Positions 47,099 through 57,229 of a stretch of 64,000 nt of DNA are shown piece by piece. Below the pieces are notes generated by a model, which saw only the letters and a program-made list of their open reading frames with translations, did not search any database and was not told the origin of the DNA. The stretch covers positions 1-64,000 of the forward strand of contig RBZT01000441.1 in assembly GCA_003693705.1 (NCBI GenBank), read 5' to 3'. The position numbers were made by a program, and so were the translations under genes. This DNA is from Polymyxa betae (Eukaryota; Endomyxa; Phytomyxea; Plasmodiophorida; Plasmodiophoridae). The number at the start of each line of letters is the position of its first letter. Within the stretch, counting starts at the first letter, position 1.

Positions 47099-48176
47099 CG
47101 GAAACGCTGTGATGGCGGCGGTCTTCTGACCTGTTCGGCGATTCGCAATTGCCCGGACCGGGCTGGAAATCGGTGACCCCGGTGTTGCTGCACATTTATG
47201 TTAGTGGATTTGTCTTGGGGGGTTAAGCATTTCGACATTTTTAGACCGTTTCTTGGCAATTTTACTCGAAATCATATTTGATCCGACTCCGCTGGATATC
47301 GATAATTGGTATTAACCGATATAAACTTGCCGCAATGCTTTGAAATAACTTAGATTGAAGAGAAGGGATTTTAAACCCTCTCTCCATTTGATATTGCAAT
47401 TTTTCTGCTCATCTAACGCTCTGGAATTGTGGCCTGTTCTGGACATTCTGTCTCAATATCCGAGCATGGATTCGTTGGGGAACGAATAAGAGGCATTGGA
47501 GAGGTCAGTTGGTGAATGAGTCACTCTATCCACCGTAGATTGCACATGAGCATCGTTATAAAGATCTGATGTGCTGTTAATAGCTTTGCCGGAATGCCAG
47601 AAACGGCCTTATGCTGATGGTGGCAAGCTCCGCTTGTTCGATTATTCAACGAACTAAACGATTCCATTCCATTGATTCCATCGAAATCCAAACGAATCGG
47701 TCTAGATTAGCAGCTCAAAACCGGTTGGAAGATGATATGGGCTAATCAATTCTGGTCCATCTGAACAACTGAAACAGAAAGATTTGATCTGCAATGGTAA
47801 TGACACCATAGTGAAAATCCAGGTTAAAATGGAATCTATGAGCAGATTTGATTTGACTCTATCATACTAACGATTATCTACTATTTAAAATGACTATTTC
47901 ATTCGTATCGGGCTGATAACTATAAACCGCAAGCGATTGACGGCTTCCTGCTCGACAGCAGATGAAACGGCGAGACTTTTCCTCAGAAATTAGGTTTGGA
48001 CGATCAAGATGAACATTCGCACGTGACAGGCATCGTCTTCATGTATCAATTTCAGGCCAAATCCAACAGCAAAAAGATAACCAAGACAAGATTCAACAAG
48101 ATGATGAATACGTGATGAATTTACTTACATATATCATCATTAAGAAGGATTCTGAAGGGATCGCATAGAGCCTCCT
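47099..48176. other. Long spacer, no gene recognised
   Basis: 1,078 bases, A/T-rich compared with its neighbours, upstream of MOCS3 and downstream of the carrier gene. No frame of note and no clear repeat. A promoter for MOCS3 must lie here. Confidence 0.55.
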
Positions 48177-49931
48177 TCATGACACAGCTCTGCTATCATA
48201 TGCGGACATGATGGCGGGGGGCAGCACGACCACGCCCGAGTTCATAATGGCGTCTCTAAATATCTGTACATAATATCATAGACAACATACGAGATACTGA
48301 TCGACGGTAACGCCTTCACCAATCACACAATCAGCGACCCGCAATAGCAGCGCGGTGGACCATCACGCCCCGAACTAACCTTGCAGAAGTTGGGTTGTAG
48401 ACCGCGATAGAGACCCCGATATCCATCCTGACGTATAGTCTGTGTGAAACAGTCTACAATCCCATCATATCGTATAGGTCGGTTCGGCATTCCTTGCGAT
48501 TGTAATCGAGTCCGTATTAGCTGGAATGGATACCTACAATGTATAACGAATCAGCAGATGAAACGGATCGGTAACCAGTCCATACGCGACCATCTGTCCA
48601 CATGTACTGGATACAGCTCCAAATCCAAGTAGCTGTAATGCTGATGGATTATGATGGGGATATGTCTCCTCCCATGTACGTCGAAAGAATGCAAATAGCG
48701 ACAGATCAACTCCAGCATATGGTATGATACCAATTGTAGCAGCACCAAGACCCCTATAGAATCCCATAGGACCACATACTGTCCATATTGATGCAGCACA
48801 CGCTCTCAGGCCTTGGTACTGCCCTTTCCGGGACAGGGCGAAATGCGTCTTAATCGTTTCCAGCGGCTGTCGACCTGGTCAGACCATGGCTCTGATTATG
48901 CATACAGTTCTATTACGTACATAGACGACAGTTTGACTAATAGTACCAGCGACAGCGCCAACTGAGAATTGTTCTGCTACAGATCGGGACTCGTCCAGGC
49001 TGAATCCACCAAGACTGTCAAACGCGTACATCTGCCATCATGATCTTAGTCGGAGAGCGAGAGGGACGGGAATACCGGCCCCTCGGCCCGCTATATGATG
49101 ATACATTGGCAGCACCTACTTTGATGGCGTTCTCAGGGCATACTTTGATCACTACGAGATCCAATGAGATTCAGAGAACCCTAAACCCTAGCCCTTACCG
49201 TTGGCGAGATTGCCGCGGAACAGGCCGCGAACGCCGCCCTCGCGATAGATGCGAGCGAAGCTGGCGCTGAGAGAGGCCCGCGATGTCAATGGTGACACCT
49301 CGGCCTGCAGGATCAGCTTGAGACGGTCGAGCGGCGCCGTCACCGTCCTCGATATGATACCGGCAACAGCACCGGCGATCAGGGCGCTGGAGGCGAAGGC
49401 GACACAACGGGCCGGCTGCTGCGGGATCATGGACGACGCCTCGCCGAGATCACAGAGAGACGCCCGATCCCAGTTCTGGAACAGATCGGCGACCGATGAC
49501 GACGGCAGTAGAAGCAGTGCCGAATAGAACTCCTCGAACGTGATGTGATGATCGCCATCTCGATCGACCATCGTGATCAGACGATGAATCTTCCGTCGAT
49601 CAGCCTCAATCCCAACTCGACGTAGAGCTCGTCGAATGGTGTCGGGCGAGATCATATCAGTGCGATTCGTGTCGATCTGTCGGAACAGGTCATGCATGCG
49701 TCGTACTCGTTTCCGACAGAATGCCAGGAATGCTGCCCTGTCCATAGTACGTCCAGCTTCCATCATACGCTGGCATTGTTGCTGTCGTTGCGATTCGCTG
49801 AGACCGAGATCGGCCAAGGCTGCCTCGACCTCCTCCACCGTTAATATCCCATCACCATCACGATCTAATCGACAGAACACCTGATCCGATAACGACACAG
49901 CCAGACGATCGGGATCGGGCGGCGCCGTCAT
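48177..49931 (-). CDS. Calcium-binding mitochondrial carrier (SCaMC/SLC25A24-like)
   Basis: Inner-membrane ATP-Mg/phosphate-type carrier regulated by Ca2+. From ATG 49931 the N-terminal half has EF-hands: RLDRDGDGILTVEEVEAAL (good), a weaker DTNRTDMISPDTIRRAL, and MVDRDGDHHITFEEFYSALL. The carrier half begins SALIAGAVAGIISRTVTAPL, followed by PLDRLKLILQ (Px[DE]xx[KR]), then a second repeat QFSVGAVAGTISQTVVY with PLETIKTHFA and a third (SALQLLGFGAVSSTCGQMVA). Introns include 49152-49198, which joins LANGN to VIKVCPENAIK, a SCaMC-like join. The 3' exon encodes FRDAIMNSGVV to stop at 48177. Exon edges between 48.2 and 49.1 kb are approximate. Confidence 0.87.
49180..49196 (-). repeat. Telomere-like motif in the carrier intron
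   Basis: Read on the minus strand, the intron 49152-49198 begins GTAAGGGCTAGGGTTTAGGG: one full TTTAGGG heptamer with flanking partial copies, immediately after the donor. Confidence 0.8.
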
Positions 49932-50148
49932 CGGCACCAGGTCCGCATAGGTAGAATAGACAGGAACAGAGACGGGGAGCACCAGAGCCGTACTGGACCG
50001 TCGGGCCCCTGGACCTACTGGGGGCTGCTGCTCTGTATCGCTTCAACCGTACTTTGCGGTTTATGTCTCGAAGAACGTTCCGGGATGGGCCCCGACATTG
50101 TCGGAAGGCGGCGGCGACCTGTGATTCGATGGCAGACGGAGTCCGTCG

Positions 50149-51661
50149 ATGTCCGGAGAACGGGTCGTAGACGGCGGCGTCATGGAGAGGTTCCGGCTGG
50201 GTGCCATCCAGCGTGATCTGCACCGGGAACAGTTCACATTACTGAATCGGCTGCGATCCATTGATGACGACGCCGCCTTCGTCGATGAGTTCGTAGACGC
50301 ACATCCGAATCTGGCCGCCTTCGCCAATCTACGCCAGGGCGTCTGGTATGCGCCTATCACAGCCGCCCGCTGCTATTTTAAATCCACCGATGGGCATTAT
50401 GGCGCCTGGAAATTCAACCAGAATCGCACCAATCTGCATGTGGTGGAGGCGGCCGCACGATCCAATGGCGTCGTGATCATCGATGCAACCAGGCGCGGGA
50501 AGCGATATCCAGATAGTCTGACCCGAACGATTCCGATCTGGGCCGCTGTCATTAATCGCTATATTCATCGCCTGTATAAACGACCTGATTGGGATATTGA
50601 CCTGCATATGCATCCGTCGATATCCCCATCTGAACATAGTCAGGTCAGACAACCCACAGCTTGTCTTCACATGGTTTGCGCAATTCCAATATCTGAATCT
50701 TCGCTTTTTTCAAAATACTGCGCGCAATTTTCCACTTTTTTGTCGAGTTTTTTTGAATGCTTTTTTTTCCAATAGCCAATAGGTCGATTCCATTGTGGAT
50801 GAATTCGTCAGCGATCTGTGCCAATCCACAGCCGATCTCGGGGTGTTGGCACTGCTGGAACGACCCCTGCGTCCTGTCTGGGTCGATCGGCGTTCGGCGA
50901 CGTACTGGACCGCGCTGGACGACAAGTATATCCCGATCGTGTGCTTATCGTGCAGTCGCAACGAGGACGACGTCCTTCGTGATAGCCGTCGCGGCTGGCA
51001 TTATATTCAGGGCGCTGCCGATGACGAAGAGAATTGGGCCGGGCCTGTAACATCTGCCGTCTTCGCTCGAAACCGTGCCCGTTTCGTGGGCGCCTCCGAC
51101 GACGACGAATGCCGGCGGATCGCGCTCGACGCCCGCCTGGACCACGACTTGGATCGCTCCCGGGTCGTGCTAGCCGATACCGGCATCGCGATCGTCTCCG
51201 ACCTTGACGATCTTACGAGGGCGGCCATCGTTATTTCGACCGCCACGCCGCCGGCCCCCAATCGACTCGCCGTCGAGATCGTCGATTCGAAGACCGATAA
51301 GACATCATTAGAGCGCGCCCTGCCCGCCATCCTCTTGTTCTACAGATCGTTGCTGGAGACTACACTGGCCGGGTCCGTCCCTGATCTGGTTGTTGTTGGA
51401 GACAGAACTCTATCTGTTGTGGTGATCACATCTATCATAGCTGTGTACTTCACTATAGATGATGATACACTGAGGCTGCGCTCGCAATGCGGCCTCTCCC
51501 ATCACCATGTAACAAAACAGCTATTAAGAAGATCATTACAGATAGTACAGAGATATACTCCAGATATATATCCATCACGTCTATTAATGCAACAATTGAA
51601 TCGATATTTCATGTCCCCGAATACATCCAGTAATAAAACGAATCCATCTGCGATTGCGTGA
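50149..51661 (+). CDS. RIT1: Initiator tRNA 2'-O-ribosyl phosphate transferase RIT1
   Basis: RIT1 marks initiator tRNA-Met at A64 with a 2'-O-ribosyl phosphate, excluding it from elongation; known in fungi, plants and some protists. Two exons: 50149-50643 and 50783-51661, split by a 139-nt intron. Exon 1 has the family core: FANLRQGVWYAP, ARCYFKSTDGHYGAWKFN, RTNLHVVEAAARSNGVVI, IDATRRGKRYPDSL and TIPIWAAVINRYIH. Exon 2 has LALLERPLRPVWVDR, YIPIVCLSCSR, RGWHYIQGAADDEENWA and the late P-loop-less domain (FYRSLLETTLAGSVPDLVV). The CYFKSTDGH and DATRRGK motifs are diagnostic. Divergent from the carrier gene with 217 bases between starts. Confidence 0.93.
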
Positions 51662-51760
51662 ATCTGCGAAAGACGAATCAATTCGGAGTGCGCGGTCGTT
51701 GGGCGGCGTCTTGTCGATCACGAACGTCATCGGGGGTAGGCAGCCCAGTCTCCGCCCGTC

Positions 51761-52675
51761 ATGTTCATCGAGGTTGATGTATCTGACCATGTCCGTGTAC
51801 CTGCAGCATGCATCATAAATGATGTTACCACACCTGTACTCATGTCGTTACAAGAGAAGTGAGCAACGAAAATGTTTCCGATAATCGGCCGGTTTTTCGT
51901 TTCGCGTTTCCGCTGCTCTTTGTTTTACTCGATTTCGTGTTTCTTGTACCGTACTGGCCCTCGTGTCTCGTTACTGATGGTTTGATGTTACAGATATGGT
52001 AACCGTGTATTACGTGACCAAGGTCTATGTATATGTATACGTCATATATCTGATATTGGAGATCCATTTCTATATCCGGGCGATAGTGGAGCGTTTCTAC
52101 GCGTACAGTTCAGTCTCGTACTGTTCCGTCCGGTTGTGTTTGAGGTTCTCGTCGGGCGGGTACGGCACAGTGACGCATCCGGCGTACTGGTGTCGTTCGG
52201 GTTCACGGAAGACGTGTTCATCGCCAAGGATCAGCTCCCGGATCCCTCCGTCTTGTATGCAGTTTTGCCTAGGGTTTAGGGTTTAGGGATTGACACGTTT
52301 TCTGGCAGCGATGAAGACGAACAGCTCTGGTATTGGAAGTACCTGGATAACCAGATGTACATCGATATCGGTGAAGAGATCCGGTTCCGGGTCGTCTCGA
52401 TCCAATATGGAGACGGACGAGCGACGGCAACGGCGTCGCCTGGCAGCGGCGCGGATCCAGCACGACCCGTCACGCTGATGGCCGATCTTCGCCCGACCAT
52501 GCGCGTCCTGGTAGGACGGCGCCGAGATCGATGACGCCCCATCCTGATTCTGTTATAGGGATCGATTGCTGAAGATGGTCTGGGCCTTGTGAGATGGTGG
52601 CAGCAGAACGATGACGACGACGACGCCGATCCAGAGCGGGATCAGGAGCCCGATGCCGACCCAGACCAGCTGTGA
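51761..52675 (+). CDS. POLR3H: DNA-directed RNA polymerase III subunit RPC8 (RPC25)
   Basis: RPB7-like stalk subunit of Pol III. Four exons: 51761-51858, 51994-52254, 52309-52510 and 52559-52675. ATG 51761 gives MFIEVDVSDHVRVPAACIIN, then YGNRVLRDQGLCICI, LYPGDSGAFLRVQFSLVLFR and FEVLVGRVRHSDASGVLVSF. The intron at 52255-52308 rejoins as PSVFDEDEQLWYWKYL, then YIDIGEEIRFRV. The last intron (52511-52558) joins to GSIAEDGLGLVRWW, the family's C-terminal signature, followed by an Asp-rich tail. Intron 1 is 135 nt and pyrimidine-rich. Without the last intron the frame ends early with a wrong C-terminus. Confidence 0.94.
52270..52289 (+). repeat. Plant-type telomere repeat inside an RPC8 intron
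   Basis: TAGGGTTTAGGGTTTAGGGA: two full TTTAGGG units plus a partial one, in phase, within the 54-nt intron 52255-52308. It fills over a third of the intron. Confidence 0.9.
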
Positions 52676-53112
52676 GGCGATCAAGGGTTCGCCAACCTGG
52701 CCACGCCTAAAAGCAGCCGGGCCATACTGACTCATCGGCTAAAGACGACCTGGCTGTTCGGGCTTTTAATTGTGTAGTTTATTATCTATTTACATTGTCA
52801 TAATCTGATCGTGTTTCGTGTATATCGATGTGATTCGTGTCATGGTCCTTTCTGGATCCAGTTACAATCTCGTCAATGCTGTTAATGATAGATGTGATAG
52901 CTATGCTTGGTGCTATTGAGAATGCCTATTGAGGCGGTCACCCAGCTGACCCTGAATCCTTCTTAAATATTCCTATCGAACCATGGAGAGATCGATGTCC
53001 TCCTGATCAGCATTCGACTTCAAAATTTCGAAAGAACTTGTTTAGTTGGTCTTCTGATAGTTTCTGATAGTGCGTTATGTTGTATAATAATCAGTATTAA
53101 CAAGGTCGGGTG
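52676..53112. other. Intergenic spacer
   Basis: 437 bases between RPC8 and the exopolyphosphatase gene. A/T-rich, no gene or repeat seen. Contains the RPC8 3' UTR and the next promoter. Confidence 0.55.
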
Positions 53113-54240
53113 ATGTCGTTGGTCGAGTCGGATTCTATCAGCATCAGGACCTTCCTTCACCAAACATACGATGGATTCCAGGCTGGTTTGAACCCGACCC
53201 AATGCATCCTGGTCCTGGGCAATGAATCCTTCGATCTCGATTCCTGTGTCTCAACTCTGCTATTAGCCAGGTCTCTATGTCGGTCTCAGACCAAGATCCC
53301 ATTACCCATCATGAACTGTCATCGAGCTGATTTTCGCCTTCGTCCGGATATCGTCTTAATTCTGAGACGGATCGCGATCGACTCGTCTTTCTTGCTGTGT
53401 ATCGACGACCTCTCCCCTGAATTCCTATCGAATATCGGCAGCATCGCTCTGGTCGATCATAATCGTTTATCGATCAAGCAGGAATGGCTATCGCCTTATG
53501 TTCAGATGATCTTCGATCATCATCGTGACGAAGGCGGCTTCTTACATGCCAATCCCAGACATGTTCAGACGTGTGCAAGCGCTGCTACGGTTGTTGCCAT
53601 TCATGCGTTCGATGCCAACCAGTTCCAAGATGCTGATTTGGCTTTCCTGATTCTGTCCACGATTGTAGCAGATTCGAACAATTTCTGTCCGATCCTGAAG
53701 CGCATCACCGATTCAGATCGGCACGTTTTACAGCGAATTTCTGCCTCCACCAAACACATCGATCGTGACCAGCTTCATGAGGCGATCAGATCGGCTCGAT
53801 CTGATGTGGGATCGTTAACCACATTGGAGCTGCTTCGACGAGATCTGAAAATCGTAGAGAAGGGCGGTATCCGAATCGCGATCTCGGTGATTCCAGAGCC
53901 CATCTCAAAATGGCATAAACGAGATCCATCATGGTATGATCATGTACAATCATTCTGCATACAGAGTTCATACAACTTCTCTATCGTTATGTCAACATAC
54001 AGCAATGCAGAGAAGGAGGGCAGACGTGAGATCGCCATTATCCATGATGATGGCGGACGGAATTTGGCGCTGGACTTCCAGCAGAGCTTGTTGGGACATG
54101 ACGAGCTCGGATTGATGCCGCTGCCTGAATTCAACGATTGCAATACTCGTGTGTTTCATCAGCAGAACTTGCAATATACTCGCAAGGCGATGATACCGAT
54201 TGTTCAGGAATGGCTTATAAATCAACAGGAATGTTTATAA
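53113..54240 (+). CDS. DHH-family phosphoesterase, exopolyphosphatase PPX1/prune type
   Basis: Intronless, 375 residues from ATG 53113. Hydrolyses polyphosphate or short phosphoanhydrides with two metal ions. Metal motifs in order: LGNESFDLDS (the N.DLDS motif I), LLCIDDL, ALVDHNRL (DHN), IFDHHRDEG (DHH), then the linker and the C-terminal DHHA2 domain with IAISVIPEPISKWHKR and a final basic loop (REIAIIHDDGGRN). The DHN plus DHH pair is as in PPX1 and prune. No mitochondrial presequence is evident. Its stop is 30 bases from the convergent phosphatase gene. Confidence 0.88.
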   Translation: MSLVESDSISIRTFLHQTYDGFQAGLNPTQCILVLGNESFDLDSCVSTLLLARSLCRSQTKIPLPIMNCHRADFRLRPDIVLILRRIAIDSSFLLCIDDLSPEFLSNIGSIALVDHNRLSIKQEWLSPYVQMIFDHHRDEGGFLHANPRHVQTCASAATVVAIHAFDANQFQDADLAFLILSTIVADSNNFCPILKRITDSDRHVLQRISASTKHIDRDQLHEAIRSARSDVGSLTTLELLRRDLKIVEKGGIRIAISVIPEPISKWHKRDPSWYDHVQSFCIQSSYNFSIVMSTYSNAEKEGRREIAIIHDDGGRNLALDFQQSLLGHDELGLMPLPEFNDCNTRVFHQQNLQYTRKAMIPIVQEWLINQQECL

Positions 54241-54270
54241 CAATTCGTTCCATGATGAGTTTCATTCAGC

Positions 54271-55466
54271 TCATTTCTGCCTTGAGCTGATAATCTGGGC
54301 CACGTGTCGTGCCAGAGATTCGCTGGATGCACAAAGAACTCGACCGGAGGCCAGATCGTGTTTGGATCCATCATGATCCATTACGACACCGCCAGCCTCG
54401 GTGACAATTAAACGCCCTGCGCCCATATCCCTATTTCGAATCTGATCAGAATCGATTGAATATCGAATCCGAATGAGACATACCAAGGTTTGGGACCCTG
54501 TTTAGGTGACAATCCTTCATAGAAGATATCAGCTCGTCCACAGGCAACATTACACATGCTCAGAGCGCCTGTTGAGAATGGATTCAGATACATCCCATCG
54601 AGTTACTTTGCCAACGAGTCGTACCGCTACCGAAATATCGTACACTCTGAACATTATTTAATAGAAGCTGTCGAAGATCATTGACGAGCTTATTAACACC
54701 TAGAGGAAATTGTTTCGTTCGATTATTGCAGTAACCATGCAATATCAACCTTCAGTATCACGAATACACCCCAATTCGCTAATTAACAGCGATTTATCCA
54801 AATCTTCGGTTTTCGAAACCGAAATTGGAGTTCCGTTTAGATGCGCGCCTTTACCAACACTATGCAATTAAATAGGAAATCAGAGCTCCAATGTCGCAAC
54901 CAACCGTGCTGTGAATTCTTCATTCATAATCGGGTTGAACACAACACCGACTATTGGTATGTCATTGATACTGCATCCTATTGATATACAAGTCCAAGGA
55001 ATGCCATGCACGAAATTACTGGTTCCTGAACTGACTTGAATAGATCTCAGAGAAAGCACGTTGATCGCTGACCATCAATAGGATCAATATACCAGACCAT
55101 GCCTGAGCTCATGTCTGGATATTGACCTGAACCTGAATGGCTTTCTTCAGCGATCAAGATTGCATTAGGGAATACAGCTCGGATGCGTCCCAGAATCAGA
55201 TCTTCAGATGCCTTGTCATAATCAGTAACCTAAGCTCTCAAATGAGCATATGGTGGCGCCTTTTATCCTCCAAGTACTAGATTGATTGAGCTGGTCTTCG
55301 ATTGAACTATTTTTTTCCCATAAAACCCTTCACGAACCAGTTTCCCAGCTTCTCTGGCACATTCACGAGCCTGTATCAAATATCAGCTGCTGGTCAAAAT
55401 GTCAGTCAACTGTTCCACCAGATCAAATGCACGATCGATGACCTGGTCGTCAAGACCGCTGATCAT
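54271..55466 (-). CDS. Inositol monophosphatase family enzyme, copy A
   Basis: Mg2+-dependent phosphatase of the IMPase family. Exons from ATG 55466: [16 protein letters not shown], then [51 protein letters not shown], the metal site YIDPIDG spliced to [30 protein letters not shown], and [18 protein letters not shown]. The last intron rejoins as [19 protein letters not shown] (family motif WD..AG..I..EAGG) and stop at 54271. All catalytic motifs survive. Introns are about 35-55 nt. Copy B starts about 1.4 kb upstream with the same intron pattern, so this is a tandem duplication. Confidence 0.85.
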
Positions 55467-55670
55467 ATCACCAATAGTCAATAGTTCACTAAGGGCGTCA
55501 ATCTTAAAAAGTTCAGTTAGACAAAGTGTAAAACAACTGCGTAAACGCACGAGTACAGGTCAGGCAATCATGTTATTTACATTGTCCATTACTGACGATA
55601 TCCTTAGCATCATGGCCTATACCGGCAGCAGCATAAGACAACAGAAGCGAAATTTGATCAGTTTATCAAA

Positions 55671-56872
55671 TTACAATCTAGACAGATTAGGAGTGAGGAT
55701 GCGAGCGACTTTATCGGCCAGAGGTTTAGTAGAGGCACATAGGACGCGACCAGATGTCATGTTATGTTCGGATCCATCATGGTCCAGTACGAGACCCCCA
55801 GCTTCGGTGACGATGAGACGCGCTGCGCCGAAATCCCTAACGTGCGCCCATATTTAATAGGCTTATTTATCATCGTTTGATAAGCTCACCATGGTTTGGG
55901 TCCCTGCTTAGATGATAATCCTTCATAGTAAACATCTGCTCTCCCACATGCAACGCTACACATATTTAGAGCACCTATTGGCATTTGTTGAAATAGTTTC
56001 CATGAACATTTAAGATGCAAACGTACAGCTACCGAAGAGCCGCATACTCTGAACGTTATGCAGCAGCAATTGGCGCAGACTGCTAACAATCTTGTTGACA
56101 TCTGATTTCGTCTTAGATTGCAACGTATCTCTCCGAAATCATCCCAGAAAGACCTTCAACATCGCGAGCGTATCCCATTTCACTGATTAGAAGCGAGTTT
56201 TCAAGAGTTTCCGTATTTGACACAGATATTCGATCTCCGTTAATAAAAGCGCCTTTGCCTACTCTGTTTGGGATCACAACTACAGCTCAAACCACAATTG
56301 AAGCAACCAACCGTGCAGTGAATTCTTCGTTCATAATAGGGTTATATACGACTCCGACAACAGGCGTACCATTGATACTACATCCGATTGAGATGCATGT
56401 CCAAGGAACGCCATGAACGAAATTGTTGGTCCCTTAGGCAAGTCAGACATAATCACAAAACAAACGATAGCACCCACCGTCAATAGGATCGATAAACCAG
56501 ACCATGCCTGAATCAAAGCTTGGATATTCCCCCGTGCCTGAATCGCTCTCTTCAGCGACAAGCACTGATTCAGGAAATACAGCCTTAATTCGATCCAGGA
56601 TGAAATCTTCGCAAGCCTTATCATATTCAGTAACCTAACATACCATTCAACCATACAGAATGTTGTTCAATGCAGGAAATATCACCAAATCAATCGAGCT
56701 TGATTTCGATTGGACAGATTTGCTGCCATAGAAACCTTCACGGAACAGCCTTCCCGCTCCTTGCGCACACTCACGAGCCTACAACAGCGATCAGCCTCGG
56801 CGCTCGCATCATCAGACGCTCTACTAAATCGAAAGCGCGATCGACGACTTGGTCGTCAAGATCAGCACCCAT
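55671..56872 (-). CDS. Inositol monophosphatase family enzyme, copy B
   Basis: Second tandem copy. ATG 56872 gives [16 protein letters not shown], spliced at the same codon as copy A to [20 protein letters not shown]. The metal sites are AEESDSGTG and IDPIDG spliced to [16 protein letters not shown]. Then [34 protein letters not shown] and [22 protein letters not shown] at 55671 after LTPNLSRL. Intron positions match copy A exactly but intron sequences differ, so duplication is not very recent. Copy B has DPIDGTNNF where copy A has DPIDGTSNF. No inactivating changes seen. Confidence 0.85.
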
Positions 56873-56964
56873 GCTTGCAAAATGCTCTCAACCTGTTCGT
56901 AGAAACCCTCCAAAGCAAAGTGTGGAGGATTAACATGCGTAATACGATACAACAGGCACGGGGC

Positions 56965-57175
56965 CATTCATCGGTCAGCATTGGACACGTAGAAACCCTA
57001 AACGCTGTGTAAGTGATAATTGACGTCGCTTTATCACGAACCCATTATCATTCATCAGTCAACATTTGACTCAGAAGAAACCCTAGACGCTGTGTAAGTT
57101 GTACTGAAGTCGCTCTATTACGAACCCATTATCATTCATCAGTCAACATTTGACGAAGAAACCCTAGACGCAGTG
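56965..57175. repeat. 84-bp tandem repeat (2.5 copies) with telomere-like core
   Basis: Copies start at 56965, 57049 and 57133 (the third is partial, ending near 57175). Each begins CATTCATC(A/G)GTCA and contains GAAACCCTA(A/G)ACGC. Copies 1 and 2 are both exactly 84 bases and differ at scattered positions. It lies between the start of phosphatase copy B and the 3' end of TWINKLE. Confidence 0.9.
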
Positions 57176-57229
57176 ATCCTCTCTAGCTCTATCTCCCATT
57201 CTCTAAAGTGATGTTACAATATTAGCGGT

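Noticed and set aside
52553-52735. 60-residue minus-strand frame with one strong hydrophobic helix (MSQYGPAAFRRGQVG start)
   Set aside because: It overlaps RPC8 exon 4 (52559-52675), whose plus-strand reading gives the family end GSIAEDGLGLVRWW. The helix is antisense of an Asp-rich tail.
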